Shown here one piece after another: positions 13,001 through 24,100 of a stretch of 64,000 nt of DNA. The notes beneath the pieces were generated by a model. The model searched no databases. It was not told the DNA's origin and saw only the letters and a program-made list of their open reading frames with translations. The stretch's first letter is position 1. Each line of letters starts with the position of its first letter. The translations under genes were made by a program, and so were the position numbers. This stretch comes from Dysidea avara (lineage: Eukaryota; Porifera; Demospongiae; Dictyoceratida; Dysideidae): assembly GCF_963678975.1 (NCBI RefSeq), contig NC_089274.1:24527053-24591052 (forward strand). Direction: 5' to 3'.

Positions 13001-14884
13001 TTCCCCTTTGATGTCGGCAACCTCGATCACGAAACAATCGGCATGGATTTGCTTCACTGCTTGTGTGGTAGTTACTAGTGACATGATGAGTTCAACTCCA
13101 GAGTTTCAGAGGGATAGCGTAAGTGACGGGTGGATTACAGGAAGGCCGAATTTGACAACGTTCGTTCTTGTAAAATCCTCACGTAGTGGTCGCGTCATTT
13201 ATTTTCTGCGGCGCGCGTTTCTGCTTTACTGGCCCTTGATACATGACTTGAAAAACAGACGGTATAATCCAGGGGACTTCCAGGCAAATCCTTTTGGATT
13301 TTACACACTATACTCACTAATCTGAATGCTTGATAATCTAAAAAGCTAAGCATGACTGTTCTATTAGAGTACTTCATTGTTAGTGTGCATTCTATTAGAG
13401 TAAATGTGCATTAGGACTATTAGGGCGTATAATTAAATGGCACTCTGTATGTAAATCAACAGGCTTCGATAATCAAAACTGTTGAAAACTTGAGTACAGA
13501 GCTGTTCAGATTAATAAGGATCCACTGTACAGTACTAGGAATGGAGACATCAGGATTACCAAATCTGGCATCCATCACGAGAATTTTAAAAACTTTACCT
13601 CAGTCAAACAGTGGCTTCTCCCATGACAGCAAAGTTGATCAGTATATCACAGTTGAATAACGGAAATGATCAAAACTAATAAAGCAGTCAGATACTCTAA
13701 TAGAACAGTCACTTAGTTGTACCCCTCCCACACCTAGGTCCTATGCTCAATGTATACACATAACCACACTATTACATACATATTTGCTACATGTAGGATC
13801 TGGTTCCCTTCTAGTACCACCGTAGAACTCTGGTAGGTTATCGGGACTGATGTATTTCTGTAGTTCTTCCTTCCAGTTGGCTACACAGTACAATACAAGC
13901 ACATACTGAGACACTGCACAAGTTACTAAATTGCAGTACCTCCAGCAACAATCACTTTCTGCCTTGTGCTCTCATCGATGAAGTGTTTTGCAATGTTATA
14001 AGCAACTGGAAATATCTTTGGTGCTGTCCACAATAGAAGAACACATACACAAACATAATGACTACCGTTATATCACAACAGTAAGATAGTATGTTTGTGA
14101 AAAGGTATATATCCAAAAGTGAGCTGCATGTGACACAGTTGGAATGTTTATCATTTACAAACTATCCTATAGCCAACCTTAGGCTTAAAATACTTGCAGC
14201 TCCTGTGTCAATTTAATTTTTGTTCTATTCAGTGAGATACATACAGTACATACAGCTGCATGTACACTTTGCTAAATGATACATCCATTTTACTATGATG
14301 TATGCCCTGTAAGCTTTTAATTCAGTTTTACACAGCTAACAGGGATTTAATTTCTATTATTGATCATCAAGTCTTGACATAGTGTTAAAATCTTCCCTGT
14401 TAAGTGTTGCTACACATACCTTTAACTACGATTGATCTCTTACACGTTTCAGGATAATTGGAATCAAACATGGCAAGTGTCTGTGTATTAGATGCAATAT
14501 TCATAACACAGAACAGCGTATATCCTTACATGTTTTCAACTCACCTCATTGACAATATGAATCACTGTACAGAAAAACAACAAAAAACAACAACATTCGC
14601 AATGTAAATAGTAGTGGTACTACTCCCATACACCCATAAACTATACTACACACTAGCTGACTATAGCTATACGACCAAAATGTATGTACACATATTAACA
14701 ACACACGAGTGGTACACGTACAAGCATTTTGCTTGTACGTATATGTTGTGATTAGTTTGTGGTCAACTTACTAGGCCAGTAGAAATGTCGCTGGTAGCTG
14801 AGATTTTCCATGTCCAAAACAATTGTCCATGTATTTACTGTCTTTCCTCTCTATATAACCAAAGTGTATTAATTATACAGCCTG

Positions 14885-14973
<89 letters not shown>

Positions 14974-17900
14974 ATGTATGTGTGTGTGTGTATGCGTGTG
15001 ATATAGGCCTTACATAACAGCTAAGTTGTATTAACATGCTACACAATTCCATGTACAAACACACAAACATTTGTACACACAACGCTCACAGAGTATGCGT
15101 CTGCACAAACACACACCCATTAAGTCTCACCCACACACTTATTGTATATGTACCTCTTCAGTGAGTCGTTTACAATGGTTAATCAACCTTTCTGTTCCCT
15201 GAATTCGCTCCTTCAAAATGTCCTTCTTCTTTACTGACCGGTATAAACCTATATAATATCATACATTTTATCCACTCAGACTTACACATGGCTGATGTAC
15301 AATGTTAGTTCTATGTATTTTAGTGTAGGACGTGACTCAAAATTTCAGTGCTTGAGCAATAAAATTTTAAGTGATTCAGAGCATTGCTGTAACACAAATA
15401 TAAACAGTCCGTTTTGTTTGCTAACAGATTTACCATGCAGTTAATTGAACAGTATACAAAGATAATAATTGATGAATAAACATTGGTGGGAAGTTTCCAC
15501 CAAATTTTGGTTACATCACACTTTCATCATTGATGGGTAATATACCTTTGAAGTCAAGATTTCCAACAGCACAGTAATATACAGGATCCCGATCCCGATC
15601 TTCTCCAAATATTCCACCAGCAGAGTACTTTTTTAATACCTACAAATACTTGTTTACGTCAGTACACGGCATACCACACACATACCTCTGGGGGATCATA
15701 TTGTAGGATTGAGTCGATTTCCATTTCTTCTCTAAATGCCATACTCTGTTAGAAAAGTAAGCAAGTTAGCTTGGTTAGATGATTTTAAAACCAGGTACCT
15801 AGTTTGTATAGTACTATAATTCAGATAATCGTCGAGCAAAATTGTCAAGTAAAACAATATTGTAACCACAGATTTCAACACAAAGAATGCAGTATGTTTC
15901 TAGAAAAACTGTACACAACTTTTGTCCGACATGCAGAAACTTTCAGAATTATTTCTCCATCTATTTGTACCACTCTACATTACTACTCTATACCTCACAC
16001 GTTTTCTATAATAACTTCAAACTAACATATTTGATATGAACGCTGTCATGCATACTGTAAAACCGACCATACGTAAGTGCCCTGATTATCAAGATATGTC
16101 ACACACTAAGGGATACTTTGAGACCATTACCAAGTGTCCAGGATTACGCAGGTGTCCTCATTTTCAAGTGTCTTGATTAACACTATATGGATAACCTCTA
16201 GTTAAAATTTTCAGTAAAATAATAAAGTACAAATCTTTTAAAAATGAAATATGATCCATACATACACATGTATACTTGTATGGTGTTCCTTACTTTTCGT
16301 ATCATGGTCTCTGCTTTTGTTACGTTGAAATTTCGTGCTATATTAAAATAACATCAATGCTGTCACTTGTCCAGTACACATACACTAACAACAGTTACAT
16401 AACACCAGACTGTGAGATACTCCTAAGTATAATAGTACAGTTGAATCTCTCTTATCTGGGCAGTCTGGTACATACTACTGTCCGTATTTCGGAAATGTCC
16501 GTAACTAAGAATAGCATGTTATTATGCTAAAGTGACTAATTTAAAAACAAATATTGCTATTATTGCTATCAGTTAGTGCTATGCAGTTTAGTGGGCAGAG
16601 GGGAAGTCACTACAGAGCATTCATGGTCACTCCCATGGGCTGTAAAAATGCATTATCACCTAGCAACCAAGTGGTAGTTATGAATAGTAGGATAAACAAG
16701 CCACCAAACAGGTAAACATCAACCTTTAGGCTCCCTCCTTATGCTTTCAACTAAACCAAACTTCATTATGGTCAATAAACTACAAGCCACATGAATGTCT
16801 GGACAATGGAGGTGCCCTGATAATAGAGGTCCAGATAAAAGAGGTTCCGCAGTAAGAGTGAATATAAAATACATGACAAGATATACTCTAATAGAGCACT
16901 CATGCTCACCAGGAGTATTCACTTGGAGTGGCCAGGGATGGATTGCTAAAAAGGAAGGGGGGTGTGTAGGAGGGTATTATGGTGGGTTCTGACCTCTTCC
17001 CACTCAAATTTCAACGTGTACTGTATTTATGCAACTTGTGCCGCAGAGTAGAATTTTAAAGATAACACTTTTCAAATAGTGCAAATATCAGTGTGTGTGT
17101 GCTACTCAGTCTAAAGTCTAGATGTAGATGAAAGCATAAAGTACATATAATACTAAAGCACTATTTACAAAAGTGTGGTGTGACACTATTCAAAGATACA
17201 TGACAGAAACAGAAACAAAAACGAAGCCCTCAAATAGTGCCACACTTGAAGGTGTGATATAATTCAAGTAAATATGGTATAGCTGTATGTCAGTCAGTTG
17301 TGAGCTGTAAATGACATGAATACTCATGCAGTGAGGTTTTTATCATTCTATTTAGCTTTGCCTTACATATCAGTTTTGTTAGTAACGTAAGAGCTTGAAT
17401 ATCCATATCTTGATTACAAAAGTGATTATTCTATTAGAGGATTTTGTATGTTCTACTAGAGTAAGTGTAGGCTCTACAAATCTTCAGAACAACTATTTGG
17501 GCTACAGGAGACTGTTGGTATTGTGGTGATAACAGTTTTAATATAATTTTTATGTGAACTTGTTCAGATAATTGAAGCCTATCCATTGTGTACTGATATA
17601 GAACATGCACTTACCTTCTCCAATTGCATCATACAGTTATTTTGCTCCAGTTTTCTTGGATAGCTAGCTTCCTTTGAAATAGACTGACTGGCTTGGCTGA
17701 AGCCAACGGTGTGGTAGAATGGCTATGCCTACACCTAGCAGTATTGTCTATCAGGACACAGTGGTAGGCAGTGGTTGGTAGCAACCACCACTCAAGCCGT
17801 CACTACCACTTACAAATTCACTTCAAACTTGTGCAAACTAAGACCTCACTGTTCTATCCTAAATCTTCTGGCCTGTTTCTTGTAACCACCACTACTCTAC

Positions 17901-19534
17901 ACCTGGGCATGTCCCTGACCTATAGTTGTATTTCAAAAAACTATATGCAGGAATCTAAGGGTGTAACTACCCCTGAGAAACTCTGCGTTTTTGTAAATTT
18001 GTGGTTCGATATTTCTATTACAAAAAATTTACATGGTATGAACACATCATACCATGCTTCCACGAGACACATTGTACAATGTACAACTTCTCTACCTTTC
18101 AGCCATAACAATAAGTACCTATCACTCCTTTCTGGTGTCTTGAGATCAGCAATGGCATCTCGAAACTGCATGTAAAACACAAGCATGTAGGTCTACACAA
18201 GAAGTGAAACATTAAAACAGTGTGTGGGTTCCTGAAGCAGTACAATGATTGTGACAGTGTAGTACACTTTCTGGTGTAAAGTGCATTATACTTACCCCAA
18301 CACAAGAAGTGAACAAGGAAACAGTAAAACAGATAATATGTGTTTCTGAAGCTGGACACACAAAATAGAAACTATGGCTAAATATTTCCACACATATGAT
18401 TATTTATACAAGTAAGAATACACATAAATAAAAATTTTGAAACCAAAAATCCAGTCACTTGAGCTAACATTCTCAAACATCATTCAGTGGTCAGTGTAGA
18501 CGGATGACCTTATATGGTGACCTGATTAGACATGCTTCAATTGTTACACTTGACTACATGTTGGTGTATTATGTTCCTGTCAATACTTTTCATGCAGTGA
18601 ATGGGGTTTATCACCTAAATTCATCTATAGGATAGGTGATATGCAAAATAATGTTTTTGTGTAGAAAGCATAAACATTACTGCACATGGGAAATATTTTG
18701 CATCAGAAAAGCCTTGTGCTGGTAGAAACATTTCAAGATACTGCAGACTGTCAAAGATGTTGTATAACGTAACACAGTCTAGCTATATAAACTGGTTTAA
18801 AAGTTTACTAATTATCACTGCTTACATATATACAAAATAAGCTAGCTCCTATAGACCCTTTTCAGGTAAGCTACTACCACAGTAACATCCGCCATTTTGG
18901 AGTACAAACCGTTCTGAAACCCTGGTAGTGTGGGAGAAAGTGTACGTTTTACCAGGTCAACCTTTGCTGTGGACTGCAGAAGAAGCTCTACTCCCTGGGT
19001 ATTGTTTTACTCTTATAGAAAGTAACACTACCAGGGTTGCAAAACGGGTTGTACTCCAAGATGGCGGATGTTGCTATGGCAGCAGCTCACCTGAAAAGGG
19101 TCTATATGTGATATTGTAAATTGTCCCTGACGGCAGACATTTTACAAACTTCCAGCTTTGTTCAACTTGTTTGAGGGTGCATTGTATACAGTGGTGGATT
19201 CAAGGAACCCATATTGTTGTAATATTTCTGGGCCTTAATAACCAGGTAGCCAGGTGAATCACTGTGTGAACTTCGAATTTAGTGTGCCTTTTTAGAGAGG
19301 CGGTCTTTCTGTACAGGTGGCCGCTGTAAGACAGGTTCCAATGTATGCCACGCCTACTGGCACATGAACTGACCCCAGATACGTATCACGCCTCAGAAAA
19401 CAGTTTAAGATACCCCTATATACTGGGTACAACCTAAAGACTTTATAATAGCCTACCAACAACATTCTCACTTTAACAAGAGCAGTTTGTTGTTCAGGTG
19501 ACAGGTCTTGTTCGAGGACACTCGTGGTCGCCAT
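7017..19534 (-). CDS. SEC14L: SEC14-like lipid-binding protein (CRAL-TRIO + GOLD), 15 exons, 454 aa
   Basis: Exons (minus strand, all joined in consistent phase): 19472-19534, 18096-18165, 17615-17667, 15686-15745, 15546-15639, 15154-15248, 14772-14850, 14545-14564, 14420-14480, 13940-14023, 13780-13880, 8170-8315, 7774-7888, 7315-7387, 7017-7267. They total 1365 nt, with ATG at 19532-19534. The CRAL-TRIO-N part starts [19 protein letters not shown]. The lipid-binding CRAL-TRIO part (about 83-255) contains NYPETCKR and [15 protein letters not shown], then [20 protein letters not shown] and GG. The GOLD domain (about 263-390) contains [25 protein letters not shown] and [13 protein letters not shown]. 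This matches animal SEC14L2-type proteins (about 400 aa), cytosolic carriers of hydrophobic lipids linked to Golgi and sterol metabolism. A Ser/Glu-rich tail of about 50 aa is extra. Exon 8 is only 20 nt. Intron 11 (5.5 kb) and the other introns hold many MITEs. Confidence 0.93.
8657..9283. mobile_element. Large palindromic foldback MITE, copy 2 of the AAAACAGC family
   Basis: The arms are about 300 bp each and nearly perfect, with outer ends CCCATCCCAAAACAGC and GCTGTTTTTGGATGGG and a loop of about 23 bp near 8960-8982. Just inside the ends lies AGCTGTAAAAAAAGTGCGCG, homologous to copies 1 and 3. The two 72-aa frames on opposite strands here are mirror images of the same arm and not genes. 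It lies in SEC14-like intron 11. Confidence 0.93.
9423..9592 (-). mobile_element. hAT-type MITE (CAGGGCCGCCC ends), short copy
   Basis: The termini are CAGGGCCGCCC and GGACGGCCCTG, flanked by a perfect 8-bp target duplication TTAGTGGC at 9415-9422 and 9593-9600, which is diagnostic of hAT transposition. The interior carries one copy of the dispersed TCTATTAGAG motif. It is related to the elements at 32543-32899 and 46638-47025, in the opposite orientation, and lies in SEC14-like intron 11. Confidence 0.93.
11187..11354. mobile_element. pogo/Tc1-like MITE (CAGTGAAACCTC ends)
   Basis: The left end CAGTGAAACCTCACTTAGTG and right end TAATGAGGTTTCATTG are inverted repeats, each next to a TA dinucleotide, as expected for the TA target of pogo/mariner-type elements. 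The interior repeats GGCCACCT and TTGGTCCCA motifs. No coding capacity. Similar partial ends occur near 10345 and 32360-32538. Confidence 0.8.
11840..11941. mobile_element. Short hAT-like MITE (TAGAGATGCAACAATA ends)
   Basis: About 100 bp bounded by TAGAGATGCAACAATA and TATATTGCAACTCTA inverted repeats. The flanks (GTACATAC and GCACGTAT) match at only 5 of 8 positions, so the target duplication is decayed or the ends are slightly misplaced. Confidence 0.55.
12345..12655. repeat. Two degenerate direct repeats of about 105 bp
   Basis: Segments 12345-12450 and 12548-12655 share the order CGCAGTTGT or TGCAGTTGT, then TCATTCTTTAA, then TTAGAG(G/A), then a GTGGGGGCGACTAA segment. Between them is a small palindrome (CCATAGATTAT repeated in inverted form). 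No coding sense is visible. In SEC14-like intron 11. Confidence 0.6.
12725..13084 (-). other. CpG-rich island with weak coding candidate inside SEC14-like intron 11
   Basis: A minus-strand frame starts ATG (13082-13084) [20 protein letters not shown] and continues EVADIKGEV, but then runs through an 18-19 base T tract (A-run at 12976-12994 on the plus strand). The surroundings (12725-13230) are unusually rich in CpG for this AT-rich window, including GCGGCGCGCG near 13208, like a promoter or a region of recent origin. It could be the 5' exon of a nested minus-strand gene, a retrocopy ending in an A tail on the plus strand, or chance. I see no convincing splice donor and recognise no family. 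Confidence 0.25.
13305..13527. mobile_element. pogo-like MITE of the GGATCC(T)CACTAATCCGAAC family, left end worn
   Basis: The right end GATTAATAAGGATCCACTG is followed by TA. The left end (ACTCACTAATCTGAA) is decayed. The interior holds two copies of the TTCTATTAGAGTA motif about 37 bp apart, exactly as in the intact relative at 29016-29246. In SEC14-like intron 11. Confidence 0.7.
14889..15000. repeat. (TG)n microsatellite
   Basis: About 80 bp of pure TG followed by interrupted TG/TA, in the SEC14-like intron between exons 15154-15248 and 14772-14850. The Cys/Val and His/Thr frames through it are artefacts of the repeat. Confidence 0.98.
16438..16852. mobile_element. pogo-like MITE, TCTCTTATC(T/C)GGGCAGTCTGG family, copy 1
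   Basis: Left end CAGTTGAATCTCTCTTATCT, right end ATAAAAGAGGTTCCGCAG, with TA on both sides. It aligns along its length with the element at 29299-29728: GTCCGTAACTAAGAAT, then TTAGTGCTATGCAGTTT, then CAACCTTTAGGCTCC. It lies in the SEC14-like intron between 15745 and 17615. Confidence 0.85.
18851..19105. mobile_element. MITE with long inverted repeats carrying CCGCCATTTTGG
   Basis: The ends ATAGACCCTTTTCAGGT and ACCTGAAAAGGGTCTAT form terminal inverted repeats that continue (with mismatches) for about 80 bp through ACATCCGCCATTTTGGAGTA and its complement near 19050-19070. The superfamily is not determined, since no clear target duplication is seen. It sits in intron 1 of the SEC14-like gene, 370 bp downstream of exon 1. 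The CCGCCAT/ATGGCGG cores resemble YY1 binding sites. Confidence 0.8.
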
Positions 19535-21174
19535 GACACCACTCCTCTGTCGAGAGTAGCGTTAACACCAATCTTTCTTCATTAGTTCTCCTACAGTCCC
19601 GGTGTCAAGAACGAGTGCCTTCAAATTTTTACTCGATTCGTTCAAAGCGCACGATAATTTATTTTTCTGCTTGAAAATTACTTCGGTTTCGCCTCGGGTT
19701 TCACTCGGTTTCGCCTCGGGTTTCGATCAGTACTGCTGCTCTCGCTGTTGGTGGTGGTGTTATACGGTGAGCCTGTACAACATAGTTGTGATATTATGAG
19801 AAGGAGATTGCTAGAGGAGCATAGCGCATGTTTTGTACAGGGAAGCTATTTCGTGGGGTTATCAATGAAAATTACGTGCCAATCGAACTCTTTCTTATGC
19901 TTAATTCAACGGTGCAATCGACCCCAGTGGTTCGATATACACAGCCCATTGGAGGAACCGTCACGTGATGAATAACAACCGTACGAAATCAAGTCAAGCA
20001 GCAAGTTGGGAAGAGAAAATCAGTGAAAATCAACTGCATAAGTGTCTAAGTAGCTTTGCAGTTCATCAAATCTTGTCTACGGATTGATGTTTCGCGATTT
20101 TACCATTTGAAGAATGCAATTACTGCAAATTCTTTTCAATATCGCTTAATTAGTGTCGTACCTCCTCTGATTGTTTCATGCAGTCCTCATTGAGCTGTCA
20201 CACACACCCTCGCACACACCTCAATTTACACCTTAGTCAGAAGCTGAAGAGAAGTGTAGGGGCATGTTGTGACACTTTCCCATTGTCACCTAGACCTCAA
20301 TTGGTGGAATATGCTAGTCTCCAAATTATCGGCACCTGTAAATTTTTATTTATTCATTACTGAAGGCTTTACAGTACACTTGAAGTGCTGAAGGTGTGTA
20401 AGACACCTGGTCCTACACAGCCTGTTTAAAGATGTTATAATTTACAGACTACGGAGTCAGAAGCCAACACTGTGGGTTGTTGTATACCCTCTAGAACATT
20501 TCATACAATCATTTTCATTCAGTAATCACAACGAGCAAAAAAAATCGTTTTGAGATTTAGCTTTACAGAGATGAGTAAAGATTTATACTACAAAACCTTT
20601 TTCAACTATCACTTAGTATGCACGAATAAGTGGAAATTTAAGGAAATTAGAATACGCTTCAATGGCCTTGTATACAAACAACTTCTGGATACAGTACCAC
20701 ACAGTACATGATGTCACGTTAATGATAGTTTTTGTGAGAACTGTAGAAATCAATTAGCTATATGTGTAGGGTGTGTATTACCATGCAGGTAAATGGCTGG
20801 GTGAGATGTCTGTGGAGGTTTGTAAGCACAGCACCTTAGCAAGATAGAAGACATAATATTTATAGTGATTGATGAACAAATGAAATGTAACTGTAAGCTA
20901 GCTGATAGCTTAAGTGTAATGCAATAGCTAACAGTTTGTTCAAGGGGATACACGATATTATGTTCATGCATAGGCCTGGGATGCTACCTTAGTACATGAG
21001 GTTCACTTTGAAAGTGATGCCATGTGGCCAACTGCAGCATTCACTCAAAAATCAGGAGTCATCCATCATGAGTTCAAGTCCTTTCTATAATTCCATTCCG
21101 TAGTACACGTATCAGTTGGTGACACTGACAAATTGTATAGTTTACTGGTAATCAATTACATCTGTTTTGCAGTC
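19535..21174. promoter_or_regulatory. Shared 5' region between the divergent SEC14-like and APMAP genes
   Basis: About 1.6 kb separates the two start codons. Near the SEC14-like start the DNA is richer in CpG and includes a 23-bp tandem duplication (GGTTTCGCCTCGGGTTTCAC type, 19683-19726). Near 21011-21090 a GAGTTCAAGTCC box resembles a tRNA B box, possibly a worn SINE head. The APMAP start codon follows a TTTTGCAG acceptor, so a 5' UTR exon probably lies here. No TATA box is convincing. Confidence 0.4.
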
Positions 21175-24100
21175 ATGAGACAAAGAACCAAGCCAGAGAA
21201 AACTGCCGACAAATCTGCTGGTAAGATAAGAAGCCACTTTATTTATGCACACATGCACACATGCAATATGTGTAGCCTTCAACATCAAATATCACCATTT
21301 ACACTATTGTTGAAGGTAATATTAATGAGTGTGTGCATGCATGCTTGACAATTATTGCCTTGTTGTGTTGACTTCTTGAGCTGAATGATGGGATGGGTAG
21401 AATTACAAATGCATTTCAGCAAAATGTTTTTATTTCTTACTACTGGCTGGATGTGCACATGTGTAATGTATCATTTTAGATTCAAAACAGCAACAACATG
21501 GTCAGCAATCTGCTGGTGGTTCATGGTGTTATGCCATGATATTTGTGGTGCTGCTTGTGATGGGAATTGTTGTATACTTTCTATCCTCCCTTAATAGTCC
21601 AGGGTATGTTTTGTGTGATTGTCAATGTAGTTTATAATCCTATTAGTAATTTAATTTCTTGTTATTGCTTCATGCTGTCAAACACACCCTAAGATACATT
21701 TTAAAATTATGTTTTGAAATAGTTGAACACTTGTCTATGAGGACTTAATGGTATACACTCAATATAAGCTGGTTCTCAGCAATGCAATACACATCACATG
21801 TATAGTGACTGACAAAACATTGTGGCTACATATACACATGTGTTACTGTACACTAGTGGCCTGATAAGAGTCACTTGCACACATTTGCATTCTGAACAGT
21901 GTTCGTTAGTGTTCTGCAATACAGTGCATTTTGTGTATCACGTATCACCATCAATAAACTGTTCGATACGATACTTGTCACATCAGTATAATACTCAGTG
22001 TAGTTTATCAGCATTCACTGAATAAAGAAATTTGTATACACAGTGAAGTAAGAATCAGTGTCAGCTCTTTAAGGTACAGATAAATTGGATACTCTTACAT
22101 CTATTAGCTAATACGCCAGTCATAACTAGCCATGACCACTTCATTGTAGTATCGTGATACAAATAGATAAGTGTGTTCTGATATGATTTTCAGTATGGAA
22201 AACAGAGTTGCTGTTAAAAAGCACGTCTCTACCTGGATCATCATGCCTCTATTACATCACCCAGACAATTAGCCTACCACAAACATTTTAATGCATGCTC
22301 CCACAGAGGCTTGTCTGGATTACTCTGCATTTTGATGAGTTGTCAAGATGGTTAGTATATATAGCAGATTGTTTACTGCTTAGTGGTGCAGTTCTTTATA
22401 CTGAAAGTGTAACAGAGAAGACCCAGGTAAGAATATTTTAGCCGTAAAAGCAGCACCTATACAGGTGTATTTTGTATGGCTTCTCGTAATGATAGAGAGA
22501 CTTTCCATTTGAGTATCTAGATCACTGTTACAGTAGTAGAGCAATCACTGACTGTTCTACTAGAAAACTTCGATATATCGATATTTTCTAAGTAAAGTAT
22601 CGTAATACTTATTTGCTGTATCGATATATTGCCATATCGATATGTATTGCAGATCCCTAGTGTTCATGTACTAAACTGTGCAATTGTTTCACTGTGTACA
22701 CATAGACCTGATGATGGTCCGCAGTATACTGGAGTATATGCTGTCAACAATGAATTACAGAAGGCTAGAAGAATCTTTGAAGGACAGATAGTTGGACCAG
22801 AATCATTTGCAGTAGATAAAGATGGTACACCTTATAATCTAGCAGTTCAAAAGCGATCTTTACCATGTAACCAGGTTACCTGTATACTGGATTGGTTGAT
22901 GGACGTTTAGTGAAGATTGACCTTCAAAAGGAGACCTATACTTTAGTAACCAGGATGGGTGATCCTCCGTACGACAAGTGTGGTGAGTGATTGTAGAAGC
23001 AAACTACTAGATAATAACAATTTGTATGCAGAGCTGTATACACCAACTACCTGAAATCAATATTTGTATTGACCTATATATAGAGTGGTAAAGCAAATAA
23101 ATACATTAGATAAAATATTTAGCAAGGCTCCATTGCCAAAAATTGCATTTTCGATTATACTGTCACATATACAGATGGCTTAACCTCTACAGTGTTACAT
23201 TCACCGATCATATGATATAGCATGCTAGAAGGACAAGAGCAAAGCTGGACAAGAGCAAAGCTGCATGGTTTGGTTTCTGATATCATGATAAAAATCTGCT
23301 CATTGCTGGAATGCTCACGAAGCTAGATGTGTTTTCCTTGAAGAAAAAAAAGCAGTTTAACCCCATCATACTAATTCATGGGTACAGAGCTGTTTTGAAA
23401 ATGTCTGGACAACTACAGGGTAGTTGGAAAAGGTGGATACGATTGGACACGGACATTTTCAAAAAGCACTTTTACATTTATATAACAGTTATTTTTCATA
23501 CCTAACAGCAGTATTCGCTTCCAGACCTGGGTGTCGATCTTGTCATAGCGTTTATCCATTTATAAGCGCACGTACGAAGGACTAGACCAGCACTCCACAG
23601 AATGCCAAAGACCATAGAGTGTTGTACACATGCTCTAAGGTCAAATACAGAGTTATATAATTGTAGAGATTAGCTTGTATGCCCCATGCAACTTAGCTTA
23701 GCAGGCCAAATCCACTATCTTACACCTTTTAGTATAAGGTGCAGGTGCCTATACCAAGTGTTGAGGGTTTCAAGGACCTAGGTTGGGACATACCAGCTTT
23801 GTCTCTATGACACTGAATTAGATTTCTAGAGGATGTGTATAACACTATATGGCCTTTAGAGTGCTAGTCTATCCTTCGCACATGCACTTATAAATGGATA
23901 AGTGATATGACAAGATCGACGCCTGAGTCTGGAAGCGAATGCTGCTGTAAAAACAACGTTAGGTATGAACTAAATGTAAAAATTTTAAAAATATCCGCGT
24001 CCGTGTCCGACCGTATCCACCTTTTCCAACTACCCACAACTACATGGTAGTTTCATTGTGTAAGCCCAATCATTATTAATCACCCTCAACAACAACCGAT

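Noticed and set aside
13008-13325. 105-residue plus-strand frame
   Set aside because: No similarity recognised, no splice or start context, overlaps the left end of a pogo-like MITE and the mirror frame of the CpG-rich candidate.
14785-15082. Cys/Val and His/Thr-rich frames
   Set aside because: Products of a (TG)n microsatellite within a SEC14-like intron.
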